Shown: one piece after another, positions 27,101 through 35,515 of the stretch
Numbering within the stretch: the first letter of the stretch is position 1
Layout: every line of letters begins with the position of its first letter
Assembly (NCBI GenBank): GCA_013359125.1
Contig: JABWCR010000011.1
Span: 21,698 to 85,697 of the forward strand
Origin: Armatimonadota bacterium
Lineage (GTDB): Bacteria; Armatimonadota; Fimbriimonadia; Fimbriimonadales; GBS-DC
Length of the DNA: 64,000 bases
Direction: 5' to 3'
Program-made: the position numbers and the translations under genes
The notes under the pieces: generated by a model
Told to the model about the DNA's origin: nothing
What the model saw: only the letters and a program-made list of their open reading frames with translations
Databases searched by the model: none

Positions 27101-27625
27101 CAGAAACTTTGCGCCGTAGCCGATCCCGCAGCCCAAATCCAGCACGCGCATACCCTTTACTCTCTCTGCAGCAAAGAGATAACGCTTGGCGCTGTGGATG
27201 TAAAGCTCGTTCCAAGCAATGCCCGGCGCCACTCGGTTCTCTCCCGCATAGGCACTCAAATCCTGGCTCTGCTGAAAGTCTGCCGAGACGATAGGTTGTT
27301 GCGCCAGGCTCGGATTGCGCTGGTACTCCCCTAACAACTCAGAAATCGCGTCGACGACCTTTTGATCGAACGCATGCCCCAAACGGTCGAACGGCTCGGG
27401 AGCGTGAACGCGCAACTGATCGCCCTCGTTGACCAAGCCTAGAAACTGAACGACAAAGCGACGATTGGACGATGGATCGTAGAAAAAAACGTCCGCCGTG
27501 TAGACCGCCTCGCGATCCTTCTCCAACCTCACGCGGCTAACGCGAGCATCGGGGCACGACGCAAAGAACTCCTCCGCGTCTTGTCGAGTATAGGGAATGT
27601 AGGGGTTCCAATCGCTTGCCGACAT
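24188..27625 (-). CDS. Methyltransferase-GT2-GT4 three-domain fusion
   Basis: 1145 residues from ATG 27625 (AAGGAG upstream); an in-frame extension to 27775 is not conserved-looking. Residues 1-110 are unassigned. A SAM methyltransferase follows, with VLDLGCGIGYGAKF at about 161-174 and SMEVVEHIPVDQM. A GT2 glycosyltransferase starts at about 350 (LSVIVHTLNEEANIADCL) with DADER near 430. After a helical linker, a GT4 domain covers about 680-1060 (VLCAARIEPNKNQSMLIWAL; SWSETPGLVNLEAASFG). Such multidomain enzymes usually build and cap surface O-glycans or polysaccharides. No signal peptide, so it works in the cytoplasm. The exact product is unknown. Confidence 0.85.
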   Translation of the reverse strand: MSASDWNPYIPYTRQDAEEFFASCPDARVSRVRLEKDREAVYTADVFFYDPSSNRRFVVQFLGLVNEGDQLRVHAPEPFDRLGHAFDQKVVDAISELLGEYQRNPSLAQQPIVSADFQQSQDLSAYAGENRVAPGIAWNELYIHSAKRYLFAAERVKGMRVLDLGCGIGYGAKFLARTAEKVVAVDADPHPLAYGNETYPDPKIERVHCADSRLPFEDASFDAVVSMEVVEHIPVDQMESWFAEIGRVLKPGGLLLISTPNKVVYINYPDPHHVALMTIDEYRALLQSRFDQVGLYGQVRSKNLPKTWQEFEIAPTAGEGDEIFVAECSGYSVARPIALPPPTVWGSKGLSVIVHTLNEEANIADCLKSVEGFADEAIVMDMESDDRTREIAASMGARVLSHPRILNFDAARNESAQHASNDWILYLDADERMTPKMAQRIRAYIDSAADDVTGVRLPYRNHFLGQWIQHSGQWWPGYKAPMLLRKGTFEWRPRAHEGVEARGQVDALPADDPEAAIVHFTVPSLDRYFEKMNRYSSSEAEKLDLADVRLDWREMARAFYEHFSFYYDETNGKLDGARGFLLSLAGGLSRLAACMKLAELRLSQGWKGDELVPPSAEEFLRVAFERPAPAWLPKLASRLGGNDFFIRSISDPAQRADFESTAHLLDAGTDGLYAFGWRSERFKPKMRALFVPHANALNMMGGGETQMFATLRALREHGCLADVSIALKLPVEEYDLVHLFSTFHPEKLELLQNLNKPVALSTIFWNYTELARADAAKRQIFALDDPDQLGNALTAWLDGQFDAQLSPIEEPRQIRDFQRAVVESASVLLPNAETEAEQLRGALGSINKPYQVVPNAVDLQWLQNADPKAFTDRFGVTNFVLCAARIEPNKNQSMLIWALRDTDIPLVISGKESDPDYAQLCKKWAGDKVHFVGELAPDMLASAYAAAKVHALPSWSETPGLVNLEAASFGTPVVVGNRGAEEEYLGELAYVCDPQDPSSIRTAIEQALAEAPDDPKREARKRLIRDRYSWEKSAQATMNAYSAILSVKPTWFAAPDWKSPESWQSVVLSYLTANERPAALQLLSFDPDADIQTLGAWFAEQGIDAEDCPDIELVGGLPQAGVERAILCGGPLDEVIQEQYGAKAA

Positions 27626-27720
27626 AGGGCGCTCCTTGCGGCGATCGCCGCGAAGTCTCAATGATAGTTTTCGGCAAACTTGACGCGCTTTTGCAGGGAT
27701 TGCTGGAAAGCCGCTTCGAG

Positions 27721-27726
27721 TAGAAT
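27721..27726 (+). promoter_or_regulatory. -10 box of LuxC-like gene
   Basis: TAGAAT ending 8 nt before the ATG at 27735, in the region divergent from the fusion glycosyltransferase. No Shine-Dalgarno sequence is visible, so the transcript may start near the ATG. Confidence 0.45.
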
Positions 27727-27734
27727 GACGAAAG

Positions 27735-28823
27735 ATGAGCCTCTCCATCGCCCGCGTCGTCTCAAGCCTGGCCAAGGTCGGCGACCTCTATCGAGCGCAG
27801 GGTCTGCCGCCGGAACCGAGCGGCCTGGCTTTTCCCGTCGCCATGGTCAAACCGATGCTGGATCGGTTAGCGGAGGATTTGACCGAGGATCGGCTCCGGG
27901 CGATCTTGAGAACGGTGGTCGGCGATCCCGTGCGATTGGACGGGCCTGCCGACGGCTGGCGGGCTTCGGGCTATCTGAAAGTCTTGCACGTTCTTCCGGC
28001 GACGCCTTTGGTGGGATGGACCAGCCTGATCTCTGCCGTTTTGGTAAAGAGCCGCTCTTTGGTTAAGCTTTCCCGCAGGGAGCCGTACTACACGGCCGCC
28101 TTTTTGAATCTGTTGCAAGAAGCGGATACAGAATTGCGCAACTGGATCGAAATCGTCGACAGCGCCGAGGACGGGATGAACGATGCAGACGCCGTTGTGG
28201 CCTATGGACGCGATGCGACCATCGAGCGTCTGCGCGGCATGGTCAAGGGCGAGACGCCGTTCTTTGCCTATGGTTCCCGCTTCTCGGTGGCAATTGTTAA
28301 CCAAAACGCGCCTGAGGACGCGGCAGCAAGGCTTGCAACCGACGTTGTCCGGCTCTACCAGTCCGGCTGCCTGTCGCCCGCGATCTGTTTGACCGATTTG
28401 CCCATCACCGATCGCTTGGCAGAGGCTTTGGACGCAGAAACAAAGCGATTCCCCGCTCGCCCGACCTTGGGCGAGGCGACCGCCGTCCGCAGAGAACGAG
28501 AAGCGGCGCTGTTCGACCCCAATCGGTCGGCCCTCGGCCCGGACGATCTTTCGTGGACGATTATTCAGAGCCGCTCGCCGCAGTTCGAGGCGATCGGCGC
28601 GTTCAACCTTTTGCAGGTATGCCCTTTGGAAGCGCGAACGGTTATACCGTGGCAGAAGGTGCAGGCCATTGCGGTCGAGGGCATAGCCCCCGATTGGCTG
28701 GCGGGCCTGTCGCCTTCGCGAATCTGTCGGGCGGGGGAGATGCAAATGCCCGGTTTGGATTGGCCAGAAAACGGCCGAAGCTTAGTGCGAGACCTGATTC
28801 GGTGGACGGCGGTCGAGCGATGA
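27735..28823 (+). CDS. LuxC-like acyl-CoA/acyl reductase
   Basis: 362 residues, shorter than the about 480 of classical LuxC. It has the aldehyde-dehydrogenase-like layout, with PLVGWTSLISAVLVKSRSLV (nucleotide fold), VVAYGRDATIERLR and the catalytic-cysteine motif YQSGCLSPAICL. LuxC reduces activated fatty acyl groups to aldehydes. No luxE, luxD or luxAB genes are nearby, so luminescence is not implied; fatty-aldehyde or wax-ester-like lipid metabolism is possible. It overlaps the next gene by 4 bp (ATGA). Confidence 0.78.
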   Translation: MSLSIARVVSSLAKVGDLYRAQGLPPEPSGLAFPVAMVKPMLDRLAEDLTEDRLRAILRTVVGDPVRLDGPADGWRASGYLKVLHVLPATPLVGWTSLISAVLVKSRSLVKLSRREPYYTAAFLNLLQEADTELRNWIEIVDSAEDGMNDADAVVAYGRDATIERLRGMVKGETPFFAYGSRFSVAIVNQNAPEDAAARLATDVVRLYQSGCLSPAICLTDLPITDRLAEALDAETKRFPARPTLGEATAVRREREAALFDPNRSALGPDDLSWTIIQSRSPQFEAIGAFNLLQVCPLEARTVIPWQKVQAIAVEGIAPDWLAGLSPSRICRAGEMQMPGLDWPENGRSLVRDLIRWTAVER

Positions 28824-29518
28824 GAGGCGATCAGAAGGCGATGGCGGGCGCGGGGGTTCTGACGCTGCTGTTCCACATGACGCCCGGCCTCAATCTATTG
28901 GGACTGCCGTTCATCTACCTATCGACCCATGCGCACGAGCTCTTCCATGCAGCGGCGGCGGTGTTGACAGGCGGCTCGGCGCACTACATCAAGGTGTTCG
29001 CCAACGGCAGCGGCGTAACGCCGGTTACGGGCGGATTCTTGCCGGTCATCGCATCGGCGGGCTATGTGGGCAGCGCGCTGTTGGGCGGCGCGCTGATCTA
29101 CTTCGGCCGCACGGCTCAGGGCGCGAGGGCGGCGCTGGCCTGGATGTGCGCGATCTTGGCGGTAAGCCTGGTCTTTTGGGTGCGGGGCGATCTGGTCGGT
29201 GTGCTTTCGGCCCTCTTCTGGATTGCGCTGCTGGCCTATGTCGTGCGTTATTGGCGCTCGGCGGCGGTGATCTTGGCCGCTCAGTTCGTAGGGCTTCAAC
29301 TCTGTCTTTACGGCTTGCAGGCTTTCTTCGTTCTGCTGCGAATTACGGCCTATACGGGTCTCCATAACGATGCGAAGCTGATGGAGCGGGCCACGCTGTT
29401 GCCGGCCGTCTTTTGGGCGACGGCATGGGCCCTATTCTCGATCGTGATGATGGGCCTGACCTTGCGTCGGGCCTGGCGCGAACCCGCGCCAAGGGGGAAA
29501 AATGTCTTATTCGAATGA
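28820..29518 (+). CDS. M50-like integral membrane metalloprotease (HExxH)
   Basis: 232 residues from ATG 28820, coupled by ATGA to the reductase stop. The metal motif H39-E-L-F-H43 lies in or beside a TM helix (STHAHELFHAAAAVL), and five to six more helices follow. Intramembrane HExxH in a small polytopic protein is the mark of M50B-like proteins, whose members include site-2-type proteases; this call rests on the motif and topology. It ends inside the DUF4870 gene (17-bp overlap). Confidence 0.7.
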   Translation: MRGDQKAMAGAGVLTLLFHMTPGLNLLGLPFIYLSTHAHELFHAAAAVLTGGSAHYIKVFANGSGVTPVTGGFLPVIASAGYVGSALLGGALIYFGRTAQGARAALAWMCAILAVSLVFWVRGDLVGVLSALFWIALLAYVVRYWRSAAVILAAQFVGLQLCLYGLQAFFVLLRITAYTGLHNDAKLMERATLLPAVFWATAWALFSIVMMGLTLRRAWREPAPRGKNVLFE

Positions 29519-29840
29519 AGAACGACTTTGGGCGCTGTTGGTGCATCTGCTATCGATCGTGAGTTCGATCATCGCGCCCCTGTTGGTCTATTTGATCTTC
29601 AAAGAGAGCGCGTTCGTGCGCTACCATGCGCTACAGGCATTGCTGTTTCAGATTGCGCTGTGGTGCCTTGGAGCCGTATTTGTGATCATGAGCTTCTGCT
29701 TGATCGGGATACCGTTTCTGATCGCGCTCATCCCGGTGCAACTGATCTGGCCCATTTACGCCGGGGTCAAGGCGAACTTCGGCGAGCTGTACGAGTATCC
29801 GGTCGTGGGCTCCATCGCCCGCCGCTCGGTAGGCATCTAG
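29502..29840 (+). CDS. DUF4870-family small membrane protein
   Basis: 112 residues beginning MSYSNEERLWALLVHLLSI, then SFVRYHALQAL-like and FGELYEYPVVGSIARR: the recognisable layout of DUF4870 (Tic20-like) proteins, with three TM helices. Function unknown. It has GGGGGAAAA just upstream of the ATG and is the third gene of the reductase/M50-like operon. Confidence 0.85.
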   Translation: MSYSNEERLWALLVHLLSIVSSIIAPLLVYLIFKESAFVRYHALQALLFQIALWCLGAVFVIMSFCLIGIPFLIALIPVQLIWPIYAGVKANFGELYEYPVVGSIARRSVGI

Positions 29841-29859
29841 AACGTCAGTCCAAGCCCTG

Positions 29860-29903
29860 CGAACGGAATTTTTGCAAATGTAGCACAACTCTGAGTACGA
29901 ATC
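29860..29903 (-). repeat. 44-bp dispersed repeat, copy 4
   Basis: CGAACGGAATTTTTGC, AAATGTAGCACAACTCTGAG, TACGAATC. It sits in the 151-bp gap between the convergent DUF4870 and Ig-like genes; no clear terminator is otherwise seen there. Confidence 0.85.
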
Positions 29904-29939
29904 TTGACGAAACGTCAGACTTCCGCCGGGCAATCGGTC

Positions 29940-29964
29940 GGGAGGGCGAGCGTCCCCGCGAGCC
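29940..29964. repeat. 25-bp GC-rich module
   Basis: GGGAGGGCGAGCGTCCCCGC then GAGCC. Identical to 63835-63859 and one base longer than 63811-63834; it accompanies the 44-bp repeat. Confidence 0.8.
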
Positions 29965-29991
29965 ATGACCACTTGCTCGATGCCTTGCGCT

Positions 29992-31539
29992 CTAATGTCC
30001 GCCTGGCGGGTTAGGGGTAGTGATAGGCGATTCGACCTTGGCCTTGACCACGATATTGATGTAGCTCGGCTTGGTCTGACGACCGCCCGAATCGACCGCG
30101 ATCAGCTTATATTTGGTCGTCTTCTTGGGAGATACCTCGGCAAATCCGATCGGATCGTTGTTGTTCACAGACGGCTCAACGATGACCGTGGCCGCGTTCA
30201 GCGCTTCCCAACTGAGCCGCACCGTCTCGCCCTCGTTGATCTCCAAAGTAGAAGCCTCGAACCGCACGATTCGCGCATCGGTCGGCTCTAACACCTTTAC
30301 GGTCAGCTTCTTCTCCGCCATCAGACCGGCGGTGTTCTTAGCGCGAAGGCTATACTCGGTCGTCTTGGTCGGACGGTGCTCAAAGATCGGCGTGTCGGGA
30401 TCGATTTGCTGTCCGGGCGGGCTAATGATCACGGTCGTGGCGTTCTTGACCGAGAACTGAAGCTGAACCGGCTCGCCCGCGTAAACTTCGGGCACATCGG
30501 CGGCAAATTTGACGATCTCGGGCGCGGCGGGCGGCGGCGCAGCGGTTACCGTGATCGGATACTCCTTCGTGATGCGGCCATAGCGATTCTCGGCAGTGAT
30601 CTTGATCGTCGTATTGCCGTTGGGGACAAACTCGAACGAGCCGAATCGAATGCGAGAGCGGTCCGTGATAAGCCCTGGTTCAGGTTCGATCACCAGCCGG
30701 TCGGCGTTTCGGGCTTGCCACCGAATCTCAACCTTTTCGCCTGCCACCACCGTTTCGGGCGATATGGCAAAATCCATGATCTCGACCGGTTGAGGCCTCA
30801 TAAAGTACCCAATCAGCGGAATCAAAAGCAGTAGCAACAAGGCAACCAGCCCGGACGGACTAATGAGAGAACGGCGCTCCAATTGACCTTGAAAAGTCGC
30901 GCTGAGATAAGGATTGTCGACCGAGCGCGCGCTGACGGTGAAGCCGAAGAGCTTAGTGGGCGCAATGACCGGTCGATTGACCGAGCGAGCTCGCAAGTAG
31001 ACGCTGCTCGACTCGCCCGGCTTAAGCATCGCCCGTTCGGTCTCGAACTCAAAGACGCATTCGTCCTCCGGCTCGTTGGCAAAGAGCTGCAAATTCTGCT
31101 CGGTGTTGCCCAAGTTTTGCAACCGCGCCTCAAACTCGGCTTCGGGCTTAAAGTAGCTCATGGTCTGACGCTTGGGGTCCAGTTCGAGCGTCAAGAGGTT
31201 GTAGGGATTGATGACGAGGTTGGCCTGTGCTAGTTCGGTCTGTCCGTTCTCCAGCGATCGGGCTTTGATGACAAAGGGATAGACGCCCGCTCGACTTTCG
31301 CTGGATCGCGGAGGGCGAATGAGAATCTTCTCTCGGGATTCTGCGCCCGGTTCCAATCCGACGCTGGGCACTGGGATGGCGCACCATTCGGTATCCAACC
31401 CTTCGACCTCTAAGGAGACCTGATCTCGCTGCTCGCCCAGGTTGCGAATGAGCACGGCGATCTGGGCTGCGCCGCCCGGTTCGACTCGAGCCTCTTCTTC
31501 GGCCAGCTCAATCTTTATCTGCGATCCGTTGCCGCTCAA
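29992..31539 (-). CDS. Ig-like-domain membrane protein with central TM
   Basis: 515 residues from TTG 31539, preceded by GGGGAGG with 8-nt spacing. Residues 1-225 form two beta-sandwich units (VEPGGAAQIAVLIRNLG; LKPGESSSVYLRARSVNR) of the COG1470/NPCBM-associated type. A single TM helix is at about 228-246 (SGLVALLLLLLIPLIGYF). Three more Ig-like repeats of about 85 residues follow, each with GExVxLxW/F-x-V (for example NEGETVRLSWEALNAATVIV). No signal peptide is present, so the N-terminal half should be cytoplasmic and the C-terminal repeats outside. Function unknown; a scaffold role is inferred. Confidence 0.75.
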   Translation of the reverse strand: MSGNGSQIKIELAEEEARVEPGGAAQIAVLIRNLGEQRDQVSLEVEGLDTEWCAIPVPSVGLEPGAESREKILIRPPRSSESRAGVYPFVIKARSLENGQTELAQANLVINPYNLLTLELDPKRQTMSYFKPEAEFEARLQNLGNTEQNLQLFANEPEDECVFEFETERAMLKPGESSSVYLRARSVNRPVIAPTKLFGFTVSARSVDNPYLSATFQGQLERRSLISPSGLVALLLLLLIPLIGYFMRPQPVEIMDFAISPETVVAGEKVEIRWQARNADRLVIEPEPGLITDRSRIRFGSFEFVPNGNTTIKITAENRYGRITKEYPITVTAAPPPAAPEIVKFAADVPEVYAGEPVQLQFSVKNATTVIISPPGQQIDPDTPIFEHRPTKTTEYSLRAKNTAGLMAEKKLTVKVLEPTDARIVRFEASTLEINEGETVRLSWEALNAATVIVEPSVNNNDPIGFAEVSPKKTTKYKLIAVDSGGRQTKPSYINIVVKAKVESPITTPNPPGGH

Positions 31540-31579
31540 TCCGTTCGCCTCCCCTTAGACCGGCTACGATTCTGTCTTG

Positions 31580-31585
31580 TATAAT
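31580..31585 (+). promoter_or_regulatory. -10 promoter box of PLP decarboxylase gene
   Basis: TATAAT, 14 nt before the ATG at 31600, between divergent genes. The leader would be only about 7 nt and lacks a Shine-Dalgarno sequence. Confidence 0.55.
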
Positions 31586-31599
31586 AGGCGAAAGTCAAG

Positions 31600-33012
31600 A
31601 TGCCCGAATCGATAGACGCGCCACGGCTGTCCCTCACATCGTCGGAGATGCGCCGCCTGGCAGACCATGTGGTCGCGCTCGTGATAGAACGTTTCGACAC
31701 AAAGAGCGATTCCCCTATCGGCAAGCGACCGACCAAAGCGGAATTAGAAGGACTGTTCGCCGAGCCGCTTCCGGCCAAAGGCGACGATCCTATGCGTCTG
31801 ATCGATCAGGCCGTCGAGCAGGCGTTCGGCAACACGATCCGCGTCGATCATGCCCGATACTTTGCCTTTGTGCCCGCTCCGAACCACTTTGTCGGCGCGA
31901 TGGCGGACGCTCTTTGCGCGGGCTTCAACGCCTTTGCCGGCACATGGATGGTGGGCGCAGGCGCCGCTCAAGTCGAGCTGACCGTCATGGAGTGGCTGAG
32001 ACAGATCGTTGGGATGCCGGACGGCGCGGGCGGACTGCTGGTGAGCGGCGGCTCGATGGCAAACCTAACCGCGCTGGTGGCGGCCAGAGAGGCCGTGCTG
32101 GGGGAGGATTTTGGCCACGGGGCGGTTTATCTGTCCGACCAAACCCATTCGAGCGCGATCAGGGCTTTGAAGGTCGCGGGGTTTGCCCAAAGACAGATCA
32201 GGGTCTTGCCAAGCGACAAGAGCTTTCGATTGCCGTTTAGCGCGTTGCAGGCTGCTGTCAGCGAAGATCGAGCGGCAGGGTTGTGCCCTTTCTGCGCGAT
32301 CTTGAACGCGGGCACGACTAACACAGGCGCGGTCGACGACTTTGAGACGATCGTGCCATGGGCAAGGTCGGAGGGACTCTGGATTCATGCGGACGCGGCC
32401 TATGGCGGATTGGCGGCCGTATCGCCCAATCAGAAGCCCAAACTGGCCGGATTGGGCGAGGTCGATTCGATGGCGATCGATCCGCACAAGTGGCTCTATG
32501 CGCCGATAGAGTGCGGCGGCGTGCTGATGCGCGATTTTTCTTTGCTTAAGCGCGCCTTCAAGATCCTGCCGGACTACCTTTTGGACAAAGAGCGAGACGC
32601 GGGCGAGGTCGATTTCTGCGACCATGGCATTCAGCTTTCAAGGTCGTTTAGAGCGTTCAAAGTATGGCTAATGCTGAAGACCTTTGGGGTCGAGGCGTTT
32701 GCAGAATCGGTGGATCACAACGTGCGGCTGGCAGAGGTCGCGGGCGAGCGATTGGTCGCTAAGGGGTTCGAACTGGCGGCGCCCCCCAGCTTGGGGATCG
32801 TAGCGTTTTGGCATCCAGAAGCCGACAGCGCCGCGCATCGTCGAGCGGTCGATCGCCTCATCGAGGATGGTTTCGCCATGGCCAGCTCGACTCAGCTGAA
32901 GGGTCGGACGGCCTTGCGAATGTGTACGCTCAGCCCTCTTGCGACTAAAGAGGATGTTGAGCAGACGGTCGATAAGTTGGCTCAGTTCGTTCTGGCGTCT
33001 CGCAGCCACTGA
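31600..33012 (+). CDS. Group II PLP-dependent decarboxylase (aromatic amino acid/Glu type)
   Basis: 470 residues. The cofactor lysine is K297 in [13 protein letters not shown], the PLP-contacting IHADAAYGG is upstream, and the N-terminal [16 protein letters not shown] and [12 protein letters not shown] stretches are typical of the DOPA/tryptophan/glutamate decarboxylase group. It converts an L-amino acid to its amine; the substrate cannot be told from motifs alone. The gene is alone on its strand and overlaps the convergent pseudopilin gene by 31 bp at the 3' ends. Confidence 0.9.
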   Translation: MPESIDAPRLSLTSSEMRRLADHVVALVIERFDTKSDSPIGKRPTKAELEGLFAEPLPAKGDDPMRLIDQAVEQAFGNTIRVDHARYFAFVPAPNHFVGAMADALCAGFNAFAGTWMVGAGAAQVELTVMEWLRQIVGMPDGAGGLLVSGGSMANLTALVAAREAVLGEDFGHGAVYLSDQTHSSAIRALKVAGFAQRQIRVLPSDKSFRLPFSALQAAVSEDRAAGLCPFCAILNAGTTNTGAVDDFETIVPWARSEGLWIHADAAYGGLAAVSPNQKPKLAGLGEVDSMAIDPHKWLYAPIECGGVLMRDFSLLKRAFKILPDYLLDKERDAGEVDFCDHGIQLSRSFRAFKVWLMLKTFGVEAFAESVDHNVRLAEVAGERLVAKGFELAAPPSLGIVAFWHPEADSAAHRRAVDRLIEDGFAMASSTQLKGRTALRMCTLSPLATKEDVEQTVDKLAQFVLASRSH

Positions 33013-33752
33013 ACATGGCCGTCCAAGAAGAGGCGGTTCCTCCCTCCAAAATGCACCGCTTTGCCCCGTAAGTTAGGATTGACGGGAGCGATGGCTGGGA
33101 AGTAGGGATCGACGGTCAGTTCCACGTCCGATAGACTCTCCGGAAAGCCAACGATGGGGTTCTGCGCCAGCTGCAGATCGACAATCGCGCGATCGGGAAG
33201 CTTGCCCCAGAGGTTGTCCAAGGGTACGGGATCGTCGGCTCGGTCAAATCGCCAAATCCAGTAGCGCGCGCCGTTCTGTTCAACCTGGATCAGCCTGCCT
33301 AGGTCGGTCGATTCGACGCTCGGGCAGTTCCAAATCGCTCTCTCGACCGAGTAAGGCTTTAGGACAAGAGCGGCCCATCCCGCGCGAGGGTCGCTGGACG
33401 GCCAATCGCTCCACGGACGATAGCCGAGCGCCGTTTTAAGGTCGCGGCGATCGGGCATCAAGCCCGCATGATCGTCCAAATAGAGCGACCAGGCAACGCC
33501 AACCTGCCTAAGATTGGACGAGCAGACCGAACGGCGGGCCGTCTCGCGGCTTCTCGCTAGAACAGGCATCGCAATAGCGGCCAAAATCGCGATGATCGCG
33601 ATCACGACCAGAAGCTCGATAAGGGTGAAGCCGTCAGCCCTTGACGATATTGGGACTGACCTCGATCTGAACTTTGTCGCGCACGGCGTTGGTAATGATG
33701 CAGTAGCCGTCGGCTTTATGAGCGATGTCGTTAGCGAGCGCGATCTGTTCAT
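32982..33752 (-). CDS. Type II secretion/type IV pilin-like pseudopilin
   Basis: 256 residues. The prepilin signal is [20 protein letters not shown], with cleavage expected after Gly41, and the C-terminus ends in [12 protein letters not shown], the H-x9-DG-type ending common in planctomycete and armatimonad pseudopilins. They are secretion or pilus minor components. The start is odd: from the cleavage site back to 33752 there is no ATG, GTG or TTG, so the frame either begins 40 residues early inside osmC (119-bp overlap) or uses a non-standard codon near ATA. No other pilus genes are in the window. Confidence 0.8.
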   Translation of the reverse strand: MNRSRSLTTSLIKPTATASLPTPCATKFRSRSVPISSRADGFTLIELLVVIAIIAILAAIAMPVLARSRETARRSVCSSNLRQVGVAWSLYLDDHAGLMPDRRDLKTALGYRPWSDWPSSDPRAGWAALVLKPYSVERAIWNCPSVESTDLGRLIQVEQNGARYWIWRFDRADDPVPLDNLWGKLPDRAIVDLQLAQNPIVGFPESLSDVELTVDPYFPAIAPVNPNLRGKAVHFGGRNRLFLDGHVQWLRDARTN

Positions 33753-34089
33753 CGGTAGCGTCGGCGGCGAGCCGGATGGTCGGGCTGATCTCTACACGGG
33801 TAAACACGAACATGCCCGTCCGCTGTTCCACTTGCCCCTTGGCTTCGGTCTCGATGCCTTCGAAAGGCAGCTTCCTGTTGGCCGCGATGATGCCAAAGGT
33901 GATGCTATAGCAGGCCGCGATCGCCGAGGTGAGAAGTTCTTCGGGATTTGTGCCTTCGTTCGTACCGCCGAACTCGCTGGGAACGCCCAGCGCCGCTGTA
34001 TGTCCTGATCGGATGGAGTGGGAAACGCCTTGACCGTCCCGGCCCCCTATCCACTTGACTTTGACTAAATATTCATGTGCTGTCGACAT
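33634..34089 (-). CDS. OsmC/Ohr-family peroxide-detoxifying protein
   Basis: 151 residues in the OsmC fold: [25 protein letters not shown] carries the first redox cysteine and [10 protein letters not shown] the second; together they reduce organic hydroperoxides. Start ATG 34089. On the minus strand the upstream GGTAAAAT box (TAAAAT at 34096-34101) ends 6 nt before the ATG and includes the stop codon of the fucosidase, with no Shine-Dalgarno sequence, suggesting a leaderless start. Confidence 0.9.
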   Translation of the reverse strand: MSTAHEYLVKVKWIGGRDGQGVSHSIRSGHTAALGVPSEFGGTNEGTNPEELLTSAIAACYSITFGIIAANRKLPFEGIETEAKGQVEQRTGMFVFTRVEISPTIRLAADATDEQIALANDIAHKADGYCIITNAVRDKVQIEVSPNIVKG

Positions 34090-34098
34090 GGACCGATT

Positions 34099-35388
34099 TT
34101 ACCTCTTGGGCAGAAACGGGTGAGCCTGGATCAGCCGGAGCATCGGATCGCTCAGCGTTTCGACCAGACGCACGCGAACGGCATCGGCTTCCAGATTTTC
34201 AAATCGGTGAATGCGTTTGTGGCCGATGGCGGAGCCTTCGGCGATTGTCTGCCACTGGCCGTTAACGCGGGCTTCCAGCGCATATCTTCGAACTCGCTCG
34301 CCGCGCGCGATCTCTTCCATCAGCACGATGTGCCCTATGGGCGTCTTGCCGCGCAGCAGAAGAGTCTCATCGGTGCGAGCGCCCTGCTTGGTCGCCAGCG
34401 GGATAGAAAACAACCGCTTGATCTCGTTGCCCATCTCCTCGCCGCGCTTGAAGTCGGCTTCGGGGATCAAGCCGGTCGGATCGGGCGTGTGGTTGAGCAA
34501 GAAGACCGCCCCATGACCGACCGAGCGGTAATACATCTCCATAAGCGCGTCAAGGCTTTTTAGGGTTTTTTCGTTGTCCGTTCGCCAAAACCAGGTGTTG
34601 CGGATTCGGGCGTCGCATTCGTTCGGCAGCCAGCGGTCGCCATCAGGATCGCCGTCGGCCGCAGTGTAGTCGCCCCATTTCTTAGCGCCGGAGCGAACCG
34701 AGTTCCATGCGGGGTAGGGGGCATAACCGTCCTCGTTGCCGACCCAGCGGATGGTGGCTTGCGGACCCTGAAAGATCACGGCGTTCGGCGCGTGTTTCTC
34801 TAGAATGTCTCCCACATCGAACACAAGGCTGCCGTCGAACCAGACTTCCATCATATCGCCGTAGTTGGAGAGCAGCTCGGTCAGTTGGCGGCGATAGAGC
34901 CTTTCGTAATCGGCTTGTTTTGCCGGATCTTTGGCCCGGCCTCCAACATTGGCGCCGTGATAGTCGTCTCGCGGCGAGAGGTAGACCCCTAAGCCCAGTC
35001 CATGCTTCTTGCAAGAGGCGGAGACATCCTTCATCACATCGCCCTTGCCGCCTTTCCATGGCGTGTTCTTAACGCTGTAATCGGTCGTATCGGTCTGCCA
35101 CCAGCAAAACCCACCCTGGTGCTTAGCGACAAAGACGAGATACTTTGCGCCCATCGCCTTTGCGGCGCGCGCCCATTGGTCGGTGTCGAGCCTCTCTGGG
35201 TTTAGCTCGGAAAGGGGCGTCTTAAGGGTGTCGCCCTCAGAATCTTGCCAAGTGTTGGGGGCAAAATGGATGAACGTCCCGATCTCCATATCGTGCCACT
35301 TGTACTGCACTTTGGTTGGGATCGCGATCCGCCTGCCATCTACTTCGATGGGGGAGGCCAACTTGGGCGGGTGGGTGCGCTGAAACAT
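34099..35388 (-). CDS. GH29 alpha-L-fucosidase (cytoplasmic-type)
   Basis: 429 residues, without a signal peptide. GH29 marks are GTFIHFAPNTWQ, KHQGGFCWWQTDTTDYSV and the nucleophile Asp185 in MEVWFDGS; the C-terminal region resembles the usual beta domain. It releases fucose from oligosaccharides or glycoproteins. The gene begins 5 nt after a GGTATACT box (TATACT on the minus strand, 35394-35399) with no Shine-Dalgarno sequence, so it is one of the strongest leaderless candidates. No fucose transport or catabolic genes are beside it. Confidence 0.9.
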   Translation of the reverse strand: MFQRTHPPKLASPIEVDGRRIAIPTKVQYKWHDMEIGTFIHFAPNTWQDSEGDTLKTPLSELNPERLDTDQWARAAKAMGAKYLVFVAKHQGGFCWWQTDTTDYSVKNTPWKGGKGDVMKDVSASCKKHGLGLGVYLSPRDDYHGANVGGRAKDPAKQADYERLYRRQLTELLSNYGDMMEVWFDGSLVFDVGDILEKHAPNAVIFQGPQATIRWVGNEDGYAPYPAWNSVRSGAKKWGDYTAADGDPDGDRWLPNECDARIRNTWFWRTDNEKTLKSLDALMEMYYRSVGHGAVFLLNHTPDPTGLIPEADFKRGEEMGNEIKRLFSIPLATKQGARTDETLLLRGKTPIGHIVLMEEIARGERVRRYALEARVNGQWQTIAEGSAIGHKRIHRFENLEADAVRVRLVETLSDPMLRLIQAHPFLPKR

Positions 35389-35515
35389 GGCCGAGTATAC
35401 CTTTGGCTTACTTTTGGGCTAAACAGGAACTACGTAGAAACCGAAAATATTCGTGGGAACAAAACCCTTGCGCGGCGCGTAAAGTTAATTGAAGCGAGAA
35501 GCAATTACGGCAATG

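Noticed and set aside
27867..28745. Antisense open frame to the LuxC-like gene
   Set aside because: Overlaps completely with a gene showing a catalytic motif; no motif of its own.
27735..28823. Bioluminescence (lux) locus
   Set aside because: Only a LuxC-like gene is present; no luxA, luxB, luxD or luxE nearby.
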